Shown piece after piece: positions 7,921-14,523 of a stretch of DNA of 14,523 nucleotides. Origin of the DNA: Erysipelotrichaceae bacterium (GTDB lineage Bacteria; Bacillota_I; Bacilli_A; Erysipelotrichales; Coprobacillaceae). The position numbers and the translations under genes were made by a program. The stretch spans positions 1-14,523 of the forward strand of contig JAJQDJ010000314.1 in the NCBI GenBank assembly GCA_021202205.1. Reading direction: 5' to 3'. The notes under the pieces were generated by a model. It was not told the DNA's origin and searched no databases. It saw only the letters and a program-made list of their open reading frames with translations. Every line of letters begins with the position of its first letter. Positions within the stretch are counted from its first letter, which is position 1.

Positions 7921-9444
7921 TTAATGTCTAAAATGTCTGTATCCGCTAAAGACCATAGGAATGCCTTTTTCGTTACATAAATCAATAGAATCCTGATCTC
8001 TAATAGATCCACCTGGTTGGACAATTGCACTAATTCCTGCATCATAGGCAACTTGAACACAATCATTGAATGGGAAGAAAGCATCACTTGCTAAAACTGC
8101 ACCTTTGAAATCCTTATCAGGATTATTATGAATAGCATTTTCTAAGGCCCACACACGTGATGTTTGTCCACCACCAATAGCTAAAGTACGACCATCCTTA
8201 ACAATACAAATTGCATTAGATTTAACATACTTTACAACTTTCATACCAAATTCCATATCAGAAATTTGTTCTTTAGAAGGCTGAGCTTCAGTAACAACTT
8301 TCATTTCATCAATCATCTTAGTATTGAGTTGTTGTACTAATACCTTACCTTCTAAGTATTTAATATCATATTTGGCTTCTCTCGCATCCAAATGATTGAG
8401 TTTTAAGATACGTAAGTTCTTTTTCTTTTTAAGAATTTCTAAGGCGTCATCATCAAAGTCTGGTGCAGCAACAATCTCTAAGAAAATTTTCTTCATATCC
8501 GTAGCAGTAGCTGCATCGATTTTATAGTTAACAGCTACGATACCACCAAAAATAGATTGTGGATCAGCTTCATATGCACGCATATAAGAATCATAGCCTG
8601 TTTCTCCAATAGCTACACCACAAGGTGTAGAATGTTTAATAGCAGCAGTGACAATTTGATCACCGAATTCTCTTACTAATGCAACAGCCCCATATAAGTC
8701 ATTAACATTATTGAATGAGATTTCTTTACCATTAAGTTGTTCGTAATCCAATAATGATTCTTGTACAAATGAATCTTCATATTTATTAGCTTGTTGTTGT
8801 GAGTTTTCACCATAACGCAAATGTTCTGTTTTCTTTAATGAAATATTAAGTGTATCTGGGAATTCATCACCAACAACACCTGCAAAATAACGTGAAATCA
8901 TAGCGTCATAAGCACCTGTTTTACTAAATGCCTTATATGCCAAATTTAATCTAAAATCATAATCATCTGTTTCTTCTTTAATAGCATCTAATACAGCATC
9001 ATAATCACTTGGATCAGTCACAATTAATACATCTTTAAAATTCTTAGCAGCACTTCTAATCATAGAAGGTCCACCAATATCAATGTTTTCAATCATTTCT
9101 GCCATTGGTTTATGTTGTTGTAATGCTTTTTCGAATTCATATAAATTAACACAAACCAAATCAATTGGTTCAATGCCCATTTCTTTAACAGTTTGAACAT
9201 GTTCAGGTACATCTCTTCTAAATAATAATCCACCATGTACTTTTGGATGCAATGTTTTAACACGACCGTCTAAAATTTCTGGAAACCCAGTAACATCATC
9301 AATCGCAATAGCATTAATACCATTTTCTTTTAATTTATTAAGTGTACCACCTGTTGATACAATTTCAAAACCTAGTTTTTCCAAACTTTGACAAAATTCT
9401 ACAATACCATCTTTATTTGTAACTGAAACTAAAGCTCTTTTCAT
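7921..9444 (-). CDS. purH: Bifunctional AICAR transformylase / IMP cyclohydrolase (PurH)
   Basis: This protein carries out the last two steps of IMP synthesis: formyl transfer from 10-formyl-THF to AICAR, then ring closure to IMP. The 507 residues match the usual bacterial length. The N-terminal MGS-like cyclohydrolase domain shows STGGT (30-34), RVKTLHPKVHGG (61-72) and NIDIGGPSMIRSAAKN (about 120-135). The transformylase domain shows LRYGENSQQ (209-217) and KHSTPCGVAIG (270-280), with the Lys-His pair of the active site. The start codon overlaps the purN stop by 4 nt (ATGA), which suggests translational coupling. PurH consumes AICAR (ZMP), whose triphosphate is the ligand of the riboswitch at the head of this operon. 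Confidence 0.97.
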   Translation of the reverse strand: MKRALVSVTNKDGIVEFCQSLEKLGFEIVSTGGTLNKLKENGINAIAIDDVTGFPEILDGRVKTLHPKVHGGLLFRRDVPEHVQTVKEMGIEPIDLVCVNLYEFEKALQQHKPMAEMIENIDIGGPSMIRSAAKNFKDVLIVTDPSDYDAVLDAIKEETDDYDFRLNLAYKAFSKTGAYDAMISRYFAGVVGDEFPDTLNISLKKTEHLRYGENSQQQANKYEDSFVQESLLDYEQLNGKEISFNNVNDLYGAVALVREFGDQIVTAAIKHSTPCGVAIGETGYDSYMRAYEADPQSIFGGIVAVNYKIDAATATDMKKIFLEIVAAPDFDDDALEILKKKKNLRILKLNHLDAREAKYDIKYLEGKVLVQQLNTKMIDEMKVVTEAQPSKEQISDMEFGMKVVKYVKSNAICIVKDGRTLAIGGGQTSRVWALENAIHNNPDKDFKGAVLASDAFFPFNDCVQVAYDAGISAIVQPGGSIRDQDSIDLCNEKGIPMVFSGYRHFRH

Positions 9445-10031
9445 AGTATTTCAACCCTTTCGTTTTCAACTTTTAATTTATCTAAACAAAATAATCTTAC
9501 TGCTTCTGGTAATATCTTATGTTCAATATTATCTAAAATCAATGTTTGCATCTCTTCTGGTGATTGACACTTAGATACATCAATCGCTTGTTGAAGAATA
9601 ATTGGTCCTCCATCTACAACTTCACTCACGAAATGAACCGTAGCACCACTCACTTTTACACCACGTTTATACGCTTCTTCATGCACATGCAAACCATAAT
9701 AACCAGGTCCACAAAATGATGGAATAAGTGAAGGATGAATATTGATAATCTTATTTTTATAGACTTCTATAATTTCTTCGCTAATAATAGTTAAATAACC
9801 CGCTAAAACAATTAAATCAATTTTTTCTTCCTGTAACCTATTTAATAAAACGTCTTGGTCTTTAATCCATTCTGCTGGAATACCAGCTTTTTTTGCTCTT
9901 TCAAGTCCGTAAGCTTTCTTACGTGAAGAAACCACCAAAACAATTTCACCATTAAATTCATCTTGATGATCAATTAATGATTGAAGGTTCGTTCCTCCTC
10001 CAGAAACAAGAACTGCAATTCGCTTTACCAT
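9441..10031 (-). CDS. purN: Phosphoribosylglycinamide formyltransferase (GAR transformylase, PurN)
   Basis: This enzyme transfers the formyl group of 10-formyl-THF to GAR, giving FGAR (step 3). The 196 residues fit the family. Visible motifs are VLVSGGGTNLQSLID (7-21) for the phosphate site and NIHPSLIPSF starting at 97, with catalytic Asn97 and His99. GATVHFVSEVVDGGPII follows, with Asp140 in the place of the third catalytic residue (E. coli Asn106, His108, Asp144). The ATG overlaps the end of purM by 7 nt (ATGGTAA), with ribosome site AAGGGAG upstream. It overlaps purH by 4 nt at its end. No folate-independent PurT is present in the window, so this operon depends on the 10-formyl-THF supplied by Fhs. 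Confidence 0.97.
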   Translation of the reverse strand: MVKRIAVLVSGGGTNLQSLIDHQDEFNGEIVLVVSSRKKAYGLERAKKAGIPAEWIKDQDVLLNRLQEEKIDLIVLAGYLTIISEEIIEVYKNKIINIHPSLIPSFCGPGYYGLHVHEEAYKRGVKVSGATVHFVSEVVDGGPIILQQAIDVSKCQSPEEMQTLILDNIEHKILPEAVRLFCLDKLKVENERVEIL

Positions 10032-11050
10032 AATTCTACTCCCTTGTTTCCTTTTTCTATATGTCCAATGACATAACCTTTATCATTGGTTTCTTCAATA
10101 GCTTTTAATGTTTCATCAACATCATCTTTATCAACAACAATCACCATACCAATACCCATATTAAATGTATTATACATCATATGTTCTTCGACTTGACCAT
10201 TTTTAGCAATCATATCAAAAATTGGTGGAACAGGATAGCTATTTTTTTCAATAATAGCCAATGCATTGTCTGGTAACATTCTAGGAACATTTTCATAAAA
10301 ACCTCCACCAGTTATATGAGAACATCCTTTAACTTTAATACCATGATTTTTAATATTCTTTAATGCTTTGACATAAATACGTGTTGGTTCCAACAAAGTT
10401 TCACCTAGTGTTCTACCTAATGCATCATAATAAGTATTGAGTGATTCAGCACTCATTTCAAACACTTTTCTTACTAATGAAAAACCATTACTATGAACCC
10501 CACTAGATGCTAAACCAATTAAAACATCATTATCTTTAATCGTCGATCCATCAATAATATCTTTCTTATCCACAACACCAACTGCAAAGCCAGCCAAATC
10601 ATATTCATCTATAGGCATTAAATCAGGATGCTCAGCCGTTTCGCCACCAACTAAGGCACATTCACTTTGTCTGCATCCTTCAGCCACCCCACCAACAATC
10701 GTAGCAATCTTTTCAGGATAATTCTTTCCACATGCGATATAATCTAAAAAGAATAAAGGTTCACCACCAGAACAAGCAATATCATTCACACACATGGCAA
10801 CTGCATCTATACCTATCGTATCATGCTTATCCATAATAAAAGCCAACTTAACTTTTGTTCCACAGCCATCTGTACCAGATAACAAAACTGGTTCTTCCAT
10901 ATTTTTTATATTGCTTAAATCAAATGTTCCCGCAAAACCACCTAAACCACCTAAGACCTCAGGTCTATAAGTAGATTTAACAGCATCTTTTATAAGTTGT
11001 ACTGATTGATAACCAGCCTCAATATCAACACCTGCTTTTTTATAATCCAT
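10025..11050 (-). CDS. purM: Phosphoribosylformylglycinamidine cyclo-ligase (AIR synthetase, PurM)
   Basis: This enzyme closes the imidazole ring by converting FGAM and ATP to AIR (step 5). The 341 residues match the PurM family. Visible motifs are YKKAGVDIEAGYQ at the N-terminus, GTDGCGTKVKLAF (59-71), MCVNDI (86-91), GGETAEHPDLM (135-145), SSGVHSNGFSLVRKV (182-196) and HITGGGFYENVPRMLP (245-260). The ATG follows purC by only 9 nt with ribosome site ATAGGAGAG. In many Bacillota pur operons purF lies between purC and purM, but here they are directly adjacent. The 3' end overlaps purN by 7 nt. Confidence 0.97.
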   Translation of the reverse strand: MDYKKAGVDIEAGYQSVQLIKDAVKSTYRPEVLGGLGGFAGTFDLSNIKNMEEPVLLSGTDGCGTKVKLAFIMDKHDTIGIDAVAMCVNDIACSGGEPLFFLDYIACGKNYPEKIATIVGGVAEGCRQSECALVGGETAEHPDLMPIDEYDLAGFAVGVVDKKDIIDGSTIKDNDVLIGLASSGVHSNGFSLVRKVFEMSAESLNTYYDALGRTLGETLLEPTRIYVKALKNIKNHGIKVKGCSHITGGGFYENVPRMLPDNALAIIEKNSYPVPPIFDMIAKNGQVEEHMMYNTFNMGIGMVIVVDKDDVDETLKAIEETNDKGYVIGHIEKGNKGVELW

Positions 11051-11059
11051 AGCTCTCTC

Positions 11060-11764
11060 CTATTTACTTTGCATACGTGCCAATACTTCTTTATACGTAT
11101 CAATTAAATCACCAATATCTTGTCTAAAGACATCTTTATCATACTTTTGATTTGTATCGACATCCCATAAACGACAAGAATCAGGAGATATTTCATCAGC
11201 TAATAAAATTTGACCATCAGCTGTTTTACCAAATTCAATTTTAAAATCTACGAGTTTTAAATTAAACTTCAAGAAAAATTCTTTTAATAATTCATTAACT
11301 TTTAATGTCGTTTCTTTAATATAAGCTAATTCTTCTCTCGTAGCGAGTTTTAAAGCGACAGCATGATCATCATTGATTAAAGGATCACCATATTCATCAT
11401 TCTTATAGCTTAATTCAAAAATTGGTTCATCCAAAACAATACCTTCTTCAGCCCCTAAACGTCTACAGAATGATCCAGTTGTAATGTTTCTAATAATAAC
11501 CTCCAATGGAAATATTTCCACTTTCTTGACTCTAATATCACGATCATTGATTTTTTCAATCATATGTGTTTCAATACCAGCTTCTTCTAACATATCAAAG
11601 ATAATACATGAAATAGTGTTGTTTAAAACACCTTTTCCTTCAAATTGATCATGTTTAACACCATTACCTGCAGTTGCATCATCTTTGTAATGAATGATGT
11701 ATTCATCTTCCTTTTCTGTTTTGTAAACTTGTTTGGCTTTACCTTCATATAATAATTCTGCCAT
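11060..11764 (-). CDS. purC: SAICAR synthase (PurC)
   Basis: This enzyme condenses CAIR with aspartate using ATP to give SAICAR (step 7). The 234 residues fit the short, single-domain bacterial enzyme rather than the fused animal PAICS. Visible motifs are LYEGKAKQVY (5-14) for the glycine-rich ATP site, EVIIRNITTGSFCRR (88-102), LVDFKIEFGK (171-180) and LLADEISPDSCRLWD (187-201), which binds metal and substrate. The start ATG has the ribosome site AGGAGGG, which overlaps the TAG stop of purE. Spacing is 12 nt from purE and 9 nt to purM. Confidence 0.97.
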   Translation of the reverse strand: MAELLYEGKAKQVYKTEKEDEYIIHYKDDATAGNGVKHDQFEGKGVLNNTISCIIFDMLEEAGIETHMIEKINDRDIRVKKVEIFPLEVIIRNITTGSFCRRLGAEEGIVLDEPIFELSYKNDEYGDPLINDDHAVALKLATREELAYIKETTLKVNELLKEFFLKFNLKLVDFKIEFGKTADGQILLADEISPDSCRLWDVDTNQKYDKDVFRQDIGDLIDTYKEVLARMQSK

Positions 11765-11776
11765 CTTTTAACCCTC

Positions 11777-12265
11777 CTATTGATATTTATTCATAACTTC
11801 TTCGTTAGCTTTTAAAGCAGCATCTTCCATGTCTTGACGATATGCTATTAATTTTTCTTTAATTTCATCATGTTTAATAGACATAATAGATAATGCTAAA
11901 TAAGCTGCATTCTTACTACCATTAATAGCCACTGTAGCCACAGGAATACCTGAAGGCATTTGAACAATCGAAAGCAAAGCATCCATACCTTCTAAATTAG
12001 CTCCTGATAAAGGAACACCAATCACTGGTAAAACTGTTTGTGAAGCCACAACCCCCGGTAATGCTGCAGCCATTCCTGCAGCTGCTATAATGACTTCTGT
12101 GCCATCACTATTAGTTTCTTCGATAAATGCACTTAAAGCTTGATGAGCACGATGTGCTGATAAACAACGCACATTCACTTCTACACCATAATCCTTTAAA
12201 ATTCCTATAGCAGGTTCAACTTTTGACAAGTCACTGGTAGAACCCATGATAATTGCAACTTTCAT
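11777..12265 (-). CDS. purE: N5-carboxyaminoimidazole ribonucleotide mutase (PurE, class I-like)
   Basis: This enzyme converts N5-CAIR to CAIR (step 6) in the bacterial two-enzyme route with PurK. The 162 residues fit a single-domain PurE. The sequence shows IIMGSTSDLSKVE (5-17), SAHR (36-39) with the catalytic His38, and LLSIVQMPSGIPVATVAI (97-114), all class I features. Two positions differ from the E. coli pattern: SAHRTP reads SAHRAH, and the His of AAHLPG (E. coli His75) is Ala68 in GMAAALPG. No purK is present in the window, so either it lies elsewhere or the enzyme uses AIR and CO2 directly like class II enzymes. The residues seen favour the former. The ribosome site TAGGAGGT overlaps the fhs stop. 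Confidence 0.94.
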   Translation of the reverse strand: MKVAIIMGSTSDLSKVEPAIGILKDYGVEVNVRCLSAHRAHQALSAFIEETNSDGTEVIIAAAGMAAALPGVVASQTVLPVIGVPLSGANLEGMDALLSIVQMPSGIPVATVAINGSKNAAYLALSIMSIKHDEIKEKLIAYRQDMEDAALKANEEVMNKYQ

Positions 12266-12274
12266 TCATACCTC

Positions 12275-13945
12275 CTAGAACAATCCAACGATTTTTCCAT
12301 CTTCAGCAATATCCATATTCACAGCTGCTGGTACTTTAGGAAGACCAGGCATACGCATGATATCACCACTAATAGCTACTAAAAAACCTGCTCCTGTATT
12401 TGGAATCAAATCACTAATAGTGACTTTAAATCCTGTAGGTCTTCCTAGTAATGTGGGATCATCAGATAATGAATATTGAGTTTTAGCAATACAGATAGGT
12501 AAATTTCCTAATCCTTGCTTTTCATATTTCTTAATTTTATTAACAACTTTCTTTGTCAATACAATATCATCAGCACCATAGATTTCTTTAGCAATTGTAC
12601 GAATCTTTTCGTCAATTGGCAATTCTAATTCATAGATTGGTGCAAAATTTGCTTCCTTTATTTCTAACACTTGAAGTAACTTTTCAGCTAATTCTATACC
12701 TCCATCAGCACCTTTAGCCCATACTTCGCTAATAGCGACATCAACACCTTTAGCTTGACAAATTTCCTTTAATAGTTGAAGCTCTGCTTCGCTGTCTGTT
12801 GGGAATGCATTAATAGCAACAACTGATGGCAAATGATATTTTCCAATATTTTCAATATGTTTTTCTAGATTTTCAATACCTTTTCTTAAAGCCTCTAAAT
12901 TTTCTTCGCCTAAATCTTTTTTAGCAACTCCACCATGCATCTTTAAAGCTCTTACCGTTGCGACAATTACAACTGCATCTGGTTTTAATCCTGCTTGACG
13001 ACATTTAATATCCAAGAACTTTTCAGCCCCTAAATCAGCCCCAAATCCCGCTTCAGTAATCGCATAATCTCCTAATTTCATGGCTAAATTTGTTGCCATG
13101 AAACTATTACAGCCATGAGCAATATTCGCAAAAGGACCACCATGGACAAAGACAGGCGTATGATCCAATGTTTGTACCAAATTTGGTTTAATCGCATCTT
13201 TTAATAATAATGTAACTGCTCCAGTTGCGCCAATATCATTTACCGTAATGGCTTCACCAGCATGATTATAAGCCACAATCATAGAACCAGCACGTTTTTT
13301 TAAATCATCTAATGAAGTTGCCAAACAAAGAATAGCCATAACTTCACTAGCTACACTTATATCAAAGCCATCTTCTCTAGGTACACCATTCATACGTCCA
13401 CCTAAACCAACAACTATATTTCTTAAAGCACGATCATTCAAGTCAACACAACGTTTCCACACAATCTGTCTTGTATCAATATCTAAAGGATTTCCTTGTT
13501 GAATTGAATTATCAAGCATTGCTGCAATTAAGTTGTTCGCTGTTGTAATAGCATGAATATCTCCTGTAAAATGTAAATTAATATCTTCCATAGGTACAAC
13601 TTGGGCATAGCCTCCACCAGCCGCACCACCTTTAATACCAAAACATGGACCCAAACTTGGTTCACGCATAGCGACTACTGATTTTTTACCTAACTTATTT
13701 AAAGCCTGTGACAAGCCAATCATCGTTGTCGTTTTTCCCTCACCAGCAGGTGTTGGATTAATTGCAGTTACCAAAACCAATTTTCCATTTTCATTATTTT
13801 GAAGCTTATTTATAGCTTCTAAAGAGACTTTTGCCTTATACTTACCATAAAGCTCTAAATCATCTTCACTTAAACCAACCTTATCTGCAATCTTAACGAT
13901 TGGTTCCATCTCTGCCGCTTGGGCAATTTCTACATCTGTTAACAT
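12275..13945 (-). CDS. fhs: Formate-tetrahydrofolate ligase (Fhs)
   Basis: This enzyme activates formate with ATP and tetrahydrofolate to give 10-formyl-THF, the one-carbon donor for PurN and PurH. The 556 residues are the usual length. Visible motifs are the P-loop TPAGEGKTTT (65-74), REPSLGPCFGIKGGAAGGG (about 93-111), and LHFTGDIHAITTANNL (about 129-144), followed by the conserved GGRMNGVPREDGFDISVASE segment. It is the first gene of the operon. The start ATG is preceded by ribosome site AAGAGGTG, about 95 nt after a ZTP riboswitch terminator. Riboswitches of this class are known to control fhs in many bacteria. Confidence 0.97.
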   Translation of the reverse strand: MLTDVEIAQAAEMEPIVKIADKVGLSEDDLELYGKYKAKVSLEAINKLQNNENGKLVLVTAINPTPAGEGKTTTMIGLSQALNKLGKKSVVAMREPSLGPCFGIKGGAAGGGYAQVVPMEDINLHFTGDIHAITTANNLIAAMLDNSIQQGNPLDIDTRQIVWKRCVDLNDRALRNIVVGLGGRMNGVPREDGFDISVASEVMAILCLATSLDDLKKRAGSMIVAYNHAGEAITVNDIGATGAVTLLLKDAIKPNLVQTLDHTPVFVHGGPFANIAHGCNSFMATNLAMKLGDYAITEAGFGADLGAEKFLDIKCRQAGLKPDAVVIVATVRALKMHGGVAKKDLGEENLEALRKGIENLEKHIENIGKYHLPSVVAINAFPTDSEAELQLLKEICQAKGVDVAISEVWAKGADGGIELAEKLLQVLEIKEANFAPIYELELPIDEKIRTIAKEIYGADDIVLTKKVVNKIKKYEKQGLGNLPICIAKTQYSLSDDPTLLGRPTGFKVTISDLIPNTGAGFLVAISGDIMRMPGLPKVPAAVNMDIAEDGKIVGLF

Positions 13946-13993
13946 TTTTTACACCTCTTCTTTATTTTATTTCCAAGGACTTTTAACACTTAC

Positions 13994-14021
13994 TTTATAC
14001 CATAAATCTATCTAATTTCAT
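13994..14021 (-). promoter_or_regulatory. Possible second promoter between the ZTP terminator and fhs
   Basis: The minus strand reads ATGAAA (14021-14016, 4/6 to TTGACA), a 16-nt spacer, then TGG-TATAAA (10 box at 13999-13994, 5/6, with a TGn extension). If active, it would start transcripts near 13987, past the riboswitch terminator, giving basal operon expression independent of ZTP. Chance matches are common in DNA this AT-rich, so this is tentative. Confidence 0.3.
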
Positions 14022-14040
14022 AGATATTTTTTTGATAATT

Positions 14041-14086
14041 AAAAAAGAGCCTACTCGTCCAAGCAACGTTGCCCAGACGGTCGGCT
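14041..14086 (-). terminator. Intrinsic terminator of the ZTP riboswitch expression platform
   Basis: On the minus strand AGCC (14086-14083) pairs with GGCU (14051-14048), and CCGUCUGGGC (14080-14071) pairs, with some G-U pairs and small bulges, with the downstream GCUUGGACG stretch. The stem is capped at the palindrome GCAACGUUGC. Six U residues (14046-14041) follow one C. The ascending arm contains the conserved 3' domain of the aptamer, so ligand binding and terminator formation are mutually exclusive. It would also stop read-through from the LytTR gene, since no other terminator lies between them. Confidence 0.88.
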
Positions 14087-14137
14087 ATCAACATTATACT
14101 CCATGTGGTCTATTCCACTTCCGTCAGTTGTATAACT
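14062..14137 (-). ncRNA. ZTP (pfl-type) riboswitch aptamer
   Basis: Aptamer elements fit the pfl/ZTP class. P1 is GUUAUAC (14136-14130) with GUAUAAU (14099-14093). P2 is GUGG (14118-14115) with CCAC (14108-14105). The pseudoknot is GACGG (14125-14121) with CCGUC (14080-14076), an A-U version of the usual GGCGG/CCGCC pairing, which supports the assignment as covariation. The conserved ACUGACGGAAGUGG, AUGGAGUAU and GCCGACCGUCUGGGCA segments are all present. In known members ZTP/ZMP binding blocks the terminator and turns expression on. This one precedes fhs and eight pur genes. No purine riboswitch or PurR box pair is evident in the leader. Confidence 0.93.
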
Positions 14138-14143
14138 AAATGC

Positions 14144-14172
14144 ATGTTACCATTTTTGTTACTTTTTTTCAA
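14144..14172 (-). promoter_or_regulatory. Promoter of the fhs-pur operon
   Basis: On the minus strand TTGAAA (14172-14167, 5/6 to the -35 consensus), a 17-nt spacer and TAACAT (14149-14144, 4/6 to the -10 consensus) place the start near 14137, exactly where the riboswitch P1 stem begins. The -35 box overlaps the TGA stop (14171-14169) of the upstream LytTR gene. Agreement with the riboswitch 5' end raises confidence. Confidence 0.7.
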
Positions 14173-14513
14173 GCACGAAATGACTTTACAGACATAATAG
14201 CTCTTTTAATATCAATATTTCGCAAAGTTGTAGGTAAAATATCTAAATTCTTCATTCTTATTTCATGTGATTTATATTCTATAATATAAGCAGCATTCAC
14301 AAGATAATGTGGATGGGCCTGAATAAAATGATTATATTCCAATCTTTTCGTAATAATATTATAATCATCAATCATACCTTCGTATCTATCATTTCCAACC
14401 ACTACTTTCATATGATGATTGTAATATTCAATATATTGAATATTACGTGGATTAAAAACCATACTCTGATCCAATGTCATTAAGTTAAGATTTGGTGACA
14501 TTCCCCTTCTCAA
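14169..14513 (-). CDS. LytTR-type DNA-binding domain protein, start uncertain or cut by window edge
   Basis: About 110 residues resemble the LytTR DNA-binding domain of AgrA/LytR-type regulators. The domain shows strand-like VFNPRNIQYIEYYNHHMKV, then HFIQAHPHYLVNAAYIIEY and EIRMKNLDILPTTLRN, equivalent to the family's F-I-x-x-H-x-x-Y-L-V-N core and its final strands. No receiver domain is present in the visible part. The frame is open through a TTG at 14513 to the window edge. An ATG at 14501 has AGAAGGGG only 1 nt upstream, and an ATG at 14480 lacks a clear ribosome site, so the true start is unresolved. It may be a stand-alone LytTR protein or the C-terminal part of a longer regulator. The stop codon is built into the fhs-pur promoter -35 box. 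No link to purine control is shown. Confidence 0.75.
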   Translation of the reverse strand: MRRGMSPNLNLMTLDQSMVFNPRNIQYIEYYNHHMKVVVGNDRYEGMIDDYNIITKRLEYNHFIQAHPHYLVNAAYIIEYKSHEIRMKNLDILPTTLRNIDIKRAIMSVKSFRA

Positions 14514-14523
14514 AAATGAGAAG
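14506..14523. repeat. Short perfect inverted repeat at the window edge
   Basis: CTTCTCA (14506-14512) and TGAGAAG (14517-14523) flank a 4-nt A loop. On the minus strand it precedes GGGGAATG near the putative LytTR start. It could be a 5' leader hairpin or a chance structure within a longer coding region. No T-tract is visible on the minus strand, and the plus-strand side runs off the window. Confidence 0.4.

Noticed and set aside
7896..8087. Minus-strand open frame of 63 codons overlapping the purH 3' end
   Set aside because: It overlaps the conserved C-terminus of PurH in another frame and runs into the intercistronic hairpin; no family is recognisable.
14006..14025. Small inverted repeat ATCTAT/ATAGAT in the fhs leader
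   Set aside because: It is only 6 A/T-dominated pairs around an 8-nt loop, readily expected by chance in this AT-rich leader.
14093..14098. Perfect TATAAT on the minus strand as a promoter
   Set aside because: It is the 3' strand of the riboswitch P1 stem and has no -35 element at 16-18 nt upstream.
13981..14160. PurR box pair or purine (guanine/adenine) riboswitch in the operon leader
   Set aside because: No CCGAACA-type PurR boxes and no purine aptamer core are visible; the leader is explained by the ZTP aptamer and terminator.

Overview
The window is an AT-rich, low-GC Gram-positive (Bacillota) segment in which every gene I can support lies on the minus strand. It carries one long de novo purine operon flanked by two unrelated genes. 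Strong AGGAGG-type ribosome sites, the ZTP riboswitch and the AAA-ATPase-like gene family point to a gut Bacillota, perhaps an Erysipelotrichia/Coprobacillaceae-type organism. That placement is inference from gene style and cannot be proven from the window.

Read in the direction of transcription (high to low coordinates), the window opens with a LytTR DNA-binding protein (14513-14169, possibly cut by the window edge). A sigma-A-like promoter follows, whose -35 box overlaps the LytTR stop codon. Next comes a ZTP (pfl-type) riboswitch whose 3' domain is built into an intrinsic terminator (14137-14041). Then run fhs, purE, purC, purM, purN, purH, purD, purL and purB with very tight spacing: 9, 12, 9, -7, -4, 64, 11 and 0 nt, taking the purL ATG as its start. 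A hairpin that looks bidirectional (1445-1413) ends the operon. The last gene is an AAA-ATPase-like protein that lacks the nuclease domain usually found at the C-terminus of its family.

Together the operon encodes steps 2-10 of IMP synthesis except the ATP-dependent N5-CAIR synthetase PurK: PurD, PurN, PurL, PurM, PurE, PurC, PurB, PurH. Fhs makes the 10-formyl-THF consumed by PurN and PurH. The first committed enzyme, PurF, is absent from its common place between purC and purM, and no purK is present. The AICAR derivative ZTP signals 10-formyl-THF shortage, so a ZTP-on switch at the head of the operon would couple folate supply to the whole pathway. It would also raise enzymes that make ZMP itself, a positive-feedback layout worth testing.

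The most interesting points are the riboswitch governing nearly the whole pathway, the absence of purF, a possible second promoter downstream of the riboswitch terminator, a long hairpin between purH and purD, and the abrupt loss of the nuclease domain in the last gene. I found no CRISPR array, tRNA, rRNA, recognisable transposase or prophage gene.
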